From assembly GCA_946902875.1 (NCBI GenBank), contig OX336339.1, positions 3,280,397-3,344,396 of the forward strand: a DNA stretch of 64,000 bases, written 5' to 3'. The DNA comes from Nematopogon swammerdamellus. Taxonomy: Eukaryota; Arthropoda; Insecta; Lepidoptera; Adelidae. Positions within the stretch are counted from its first letter, which is position 1; each line of letters starts with the position of its first letter. The position numbers and the translations under genes were made by a program. The notes under the pieces were generated by a model. It was not told where the DNA came from and ran no database searches. It saw nothing but the letters and a program-made list of their open reading frames with translations. This document shows positions 62,201-64,000 of the stretch, piece by piece.

Positions 62201-62394
62201 GCGTTTTCCATCAATTTTCCTCGTAATTTCCTCAGTTCAATTGTTCAAGCGGACAAATTGTTCAGGCGGACAAATTGGCGGCTTCATTCCTCAACATCGG
62301 CCTGGAGTCGGGAGAGCGCGTGGGTATCTGGTGCCCGAACTCGACGGAGTGGATCCTCTCCATGTTGGCCGCCGCTAGGGTTGGTCTCATAGCG
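59226..62394 (+). CDS. Second ACSF2-like acyl-CoA synthetase (paralogue), first three exons, 3' part outside the window
   Basis: Exons: 59226-59299 (74 bp), 61100-61247 (148 bp), 62266-62394 (129 bp), together 117 codons. Exon 1 reads MNVGRGLKARVPSIGGF..., basic with no acidic residue until its end and helix-compatible, so a good mitochondrial presequence candidate. It ends in AG (phase 2). Exon 2 reads [36 protein letters not shown]. Exon 3 reads ADKLAASFLNIGLESGERV..NSTEWILSMLAAARVGLIA. Exon lengths and phases of exons 2 and 3 match the upstream gene exactly, so the two genes are tandem duplicates. Only a single exon 2 copy exists here. No later exon is recognisable up to 64000. Confidence 0.85.
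59300..59920. other. Paralogue intron 1, AT-rich start
   Basis: No exon. (TCAAA)n at about 59390-59415; otherwise unclassified. Confidence 0.4.
59925..60778 (-). pseudogene. Jockey-type LINE RT C-terminal relic (paralogue intron 1)
   Basis: Minus strand reads TPRDVRINEARRLTVERVDG, YWGRENLLDFKVSKTQACAF, MLYKAQVRPVMEHCSQLWEG, LDSIQRRAIRLIGDPKLTEG, RRRIGSICLFYRYY and, after a frameshift, RNRSYVGRQKIWNCLPVSVF. Catalytic domain missing. Confidence 0.8.
60779..60925 (-). mobile_element. SINE-B tail fragment (paralogue intron 1)
   Basis: GAGGTCAGAGGGGCCAAAGC to GGAAAACACAGCCGAGGCTGC. Confidence 0.8.
61100..61247 (+). CDS. Paralogue exon 2 (single copy)
   Basis: 148 bp, acceptor GAAGTCCAG, donor CTG then GTGAGT. 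The acceptor GTCCAG and the first bases CTACAT are shared with the amplified exon of the upstream gene. It encodes the same N-terminal WPDRPAV segment. Confidence 0.87.
61250..62150. other. Paralogue intron 2: AT-rich with a reversed interspersed repeat
   Basis: Holds the 'AACCGACTTCC' repeat (61750-62052; GGCCCACAATTGACGGAGTA, GAATTGAGAACCTCCTCC) and a TCGGCGGAATAGCTCGGCC scrap. No exon seen. Confidence 0.5.
62266..62394 (+). CDS. Paralogue exon 3
   Basis: 129 bp, 43 codons in phase 0, acceptor TTGTTCAG, donor GCG then GTAAGT. The acceptor lies in a 17-bp tandem duplication (62241-62257 and 62258-62274). Only the downstream AG keeps the frame. Confidence 0.85.
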
Positions 62395-62921
62395 GTAAGT
62401 CGTATTCCTTGGACAACGTTTTTCCTTGACCCATCTGTCTGTCGCATCACACGTGAGGTGACTACTCCGGAATTCTAAATTCAATTAATATTAATATATA
62501 TAAAGGATATAATTTAGTCCTTATAGTCCGCATGAAAACTATTTTGAAATTATATCTTAAACAATTATAGAAAAAAAAAATCACAGGTCTCATGCATTAG
62601 ATGACCTTCGGGTACATTGAAAATAACTTTTAGTGCGTATTCAAATATAAGCGTATAGTGGTCGCCGACTGTGAGCGTGCTGACTGTGAGCTATAAGAAG
62701 CGATTACTCGGCCTCTGGTCAGTGAGCTAAAAAGAGCATATTATGTATTGTGTAATTAATTACATTATAACGTAGTAGTGATAGTAGTCTGAGGTAGCCA
62801 GAGAGAGCAATACTGACTGGCGGCTCACTGGCGCTGTGCGCGTGCGAGTGAGTCGCCTTTTCACTATTAAAAGTAATATAAGTACAAAAAAATTACTTGC
62901 TTTTGCATACTGAAATACATA

Positions 62922-63460
62922 GGGCACACTAAAAGTTTCCGGAATTGGCCACTTACATAAACAATATTTAAAAAGTAATTACAACATTTGAAAATGGAAC
63001 TCTTTGGCTGTAGAATGCAGTTTGTTTCATCTGACTGTCAATTGTTTTTCCATTGTGGCGCCATTTTAAAAATTGCGTGTCTACATTAACATAAATTTAA
63101 CCCGGGAAAATTTACGTAGTATGATTTTCTACGATTTTAAGTGTAATTTGACAGCTCATCAGAGCCTCGCTCGGCTTCAATCTGCTTTTGGCGATGAAGC
63201 ACCATGCAAGACGACTATTTATTGCTGGTTTGCAGAATTCAAGCGCGGTCGTGTCAATCTCAGTGACGAATCTCGCGATGGTCGCCCGTTCACCGCTGTG
63301 AACAACAAAAACATCGATGCTGTGCGCCGTATGATCGAAACAGACAGGCATGTGACCTACCATGAGATTCGGGCATCCTTAGACATAGGCATGAGTCAAA
63401 TACAATCAATCCTACACAAACATTTGGGTGTGAGAAAGCTGTTGAACTGTCCCCCCCTTT
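62922..63460 (+). pseudogene. Mariner transposase N-terminal fragment with 5' inverted repeat
   Basis: After a TA (62920-62921) comes GGGCACACTAAAAGTTTCC, a mariner-like terminal repeat. The frame from 63118 (after an upstream open stretch from 63073) reads MIFYDFKCNLTAHQSLARLQ, KTTIYCWFAEFKRGRVNLSD, ESRDGRPFTAVNNKNIDAVR then HVTYHEIRASLDIGMSQIQS, which is the paired helix-turn-helix DNA-binding region of mariner transposases with the 'W..F..GR....D..R.GRP' linker. It breaks at about 63450, before any catalytic Asp. Confidence 0.85.
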
Positions 63461-63489
63461 CGTCTATTAATTATTTAATTTCTTCGAAT

Positions 63490-64000
63490 TAACTTTCCGG
63501 AAGAGGTTTAGTTAAAAATCATTCTCAACCCTTGTTATACAAGCGATTTTAAATGAAATATGGCCTGCTGTTTCGCATTCAAGTGATCTCTAGGTAAATC
63601 CAACTAATATCATACTTTAATGATTTTAAATTATTTGAATTAATTGACCCTGTTTCTTTCTCTTTTCAAGAAAGCGTTGTGTAACCGTATTACCCAGCGT
63701 ACTAACTATACCTTTCTACAGTAATTATACCCTATCCTCGAAATTTTCTAAATTCCCTCTACTAATGCACCCGTAATGTCTATTTTACGCTTCTCTCTTC
63801 GTGACACTACTATCTACTCAATCGCCGCAGTGTTCTATGTATGCTCGTCTCGCGGTGCTCCTAGCTATTTTACGAATATTAAAACTCTTTCTCCCGACTC
63901 ATAGAAAAGAGCATAAGCCCGCCTATTTTTACTGCGACTCTACCAAAGACTCTACATACTTCGTGTAAGATGTTTTGCGGTTTTATTCTCCTAATTTGTT
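63490..64000. other. Paralogue intron 3, nothing further recognised
   Basis: No exon 4 (expected 'NPAY' segment) found before the window ends. Confidence 0.4.

Overview
The window is eukaryotic, AT-rich and dominated by transposable elements. It looks like an insect genome, most likely a moth or butterfly. The evidence is split genes with GT-AG introns, tRNA-derived SINEs in many diverged copies, jockey/CR1/RTE-type LINE fragments, a mariner relic, foldback elements, and the interspersed 'ACCGGCCAAGTGCGAG' repeat that I associate with Lepidoptera. There is nothing bacterial here: no operons and no ribosome binding sites.

Three host genes can be supported. (1) On the minus strand, 22299-22643 is the first coding exon of nompC (TRPN mechanotransduction channel). 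The whole region 1-22298 appears to be its TE-filled first intron or flank. (2) On the plus strand, 32797-56103 is a complete 12-exon gene for an ACSF2-like mitochondrial acyl-CoA synthetase. All splice phases agree and the joined product is 571 aa, with the standard adenylation motifs present. (3) On the plus strand, 59226-62394 holds the first three exons of a tandem paralogue, with identical exon lengths (148 and 129 bp) and splice phases for exons 2 and 3. It runs off the right edge.

The most remarkable structure is in gene 2. Exon 2 with its flanking splice sites is amplified into a 192-bp tandem array (33848-36040): eleven complete copies, each a 148-bp exon plus a 44-bp GT-AG spacer, and a twelfth copy that has lost its donor. 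The exon phase allows only one copy per in-frame mRNA, and the 44-nt spacers may be too short to splice, so the array has the form of a mutually exclusive exon cassette. If the spacers are retained, the array is also open as 64-residue repeats. A second coding-length minisatellite (36 bp, 37596-38068) abuts exon 3 and is open in the exon 3 frame.

Layout: 1-22298, nompC intron 1 or flank (SINEs, LINE 3' ends, a CR1-like RT, foldbacks, satellites). 22299-22900, nompC exon 1 and its GC-rich 5' region. 22900-32580, intergenic, with a CpG-rich block at about 26165-26355, a 60-bp satellite, and a 3.35-kb pogo/Tigger-like element (28293-31640) with TA target duplications and many GGCCGATAG-type motifs. 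32580-56160, the ACSF2-like gene; its intron 8 contains a 4.2-kb element (48473-52693) with about 0.46-kb terminal inverted repeats, CACAGTA ends, an AGCCG target duplication inside a split SINE, and a large palindromic array. 56160-59225, intergenic repeats. 59226-64000, the start of the paralogue, with a mariner fragment in intron 3.

All family assignments are by reading motifs; no database search was possible.
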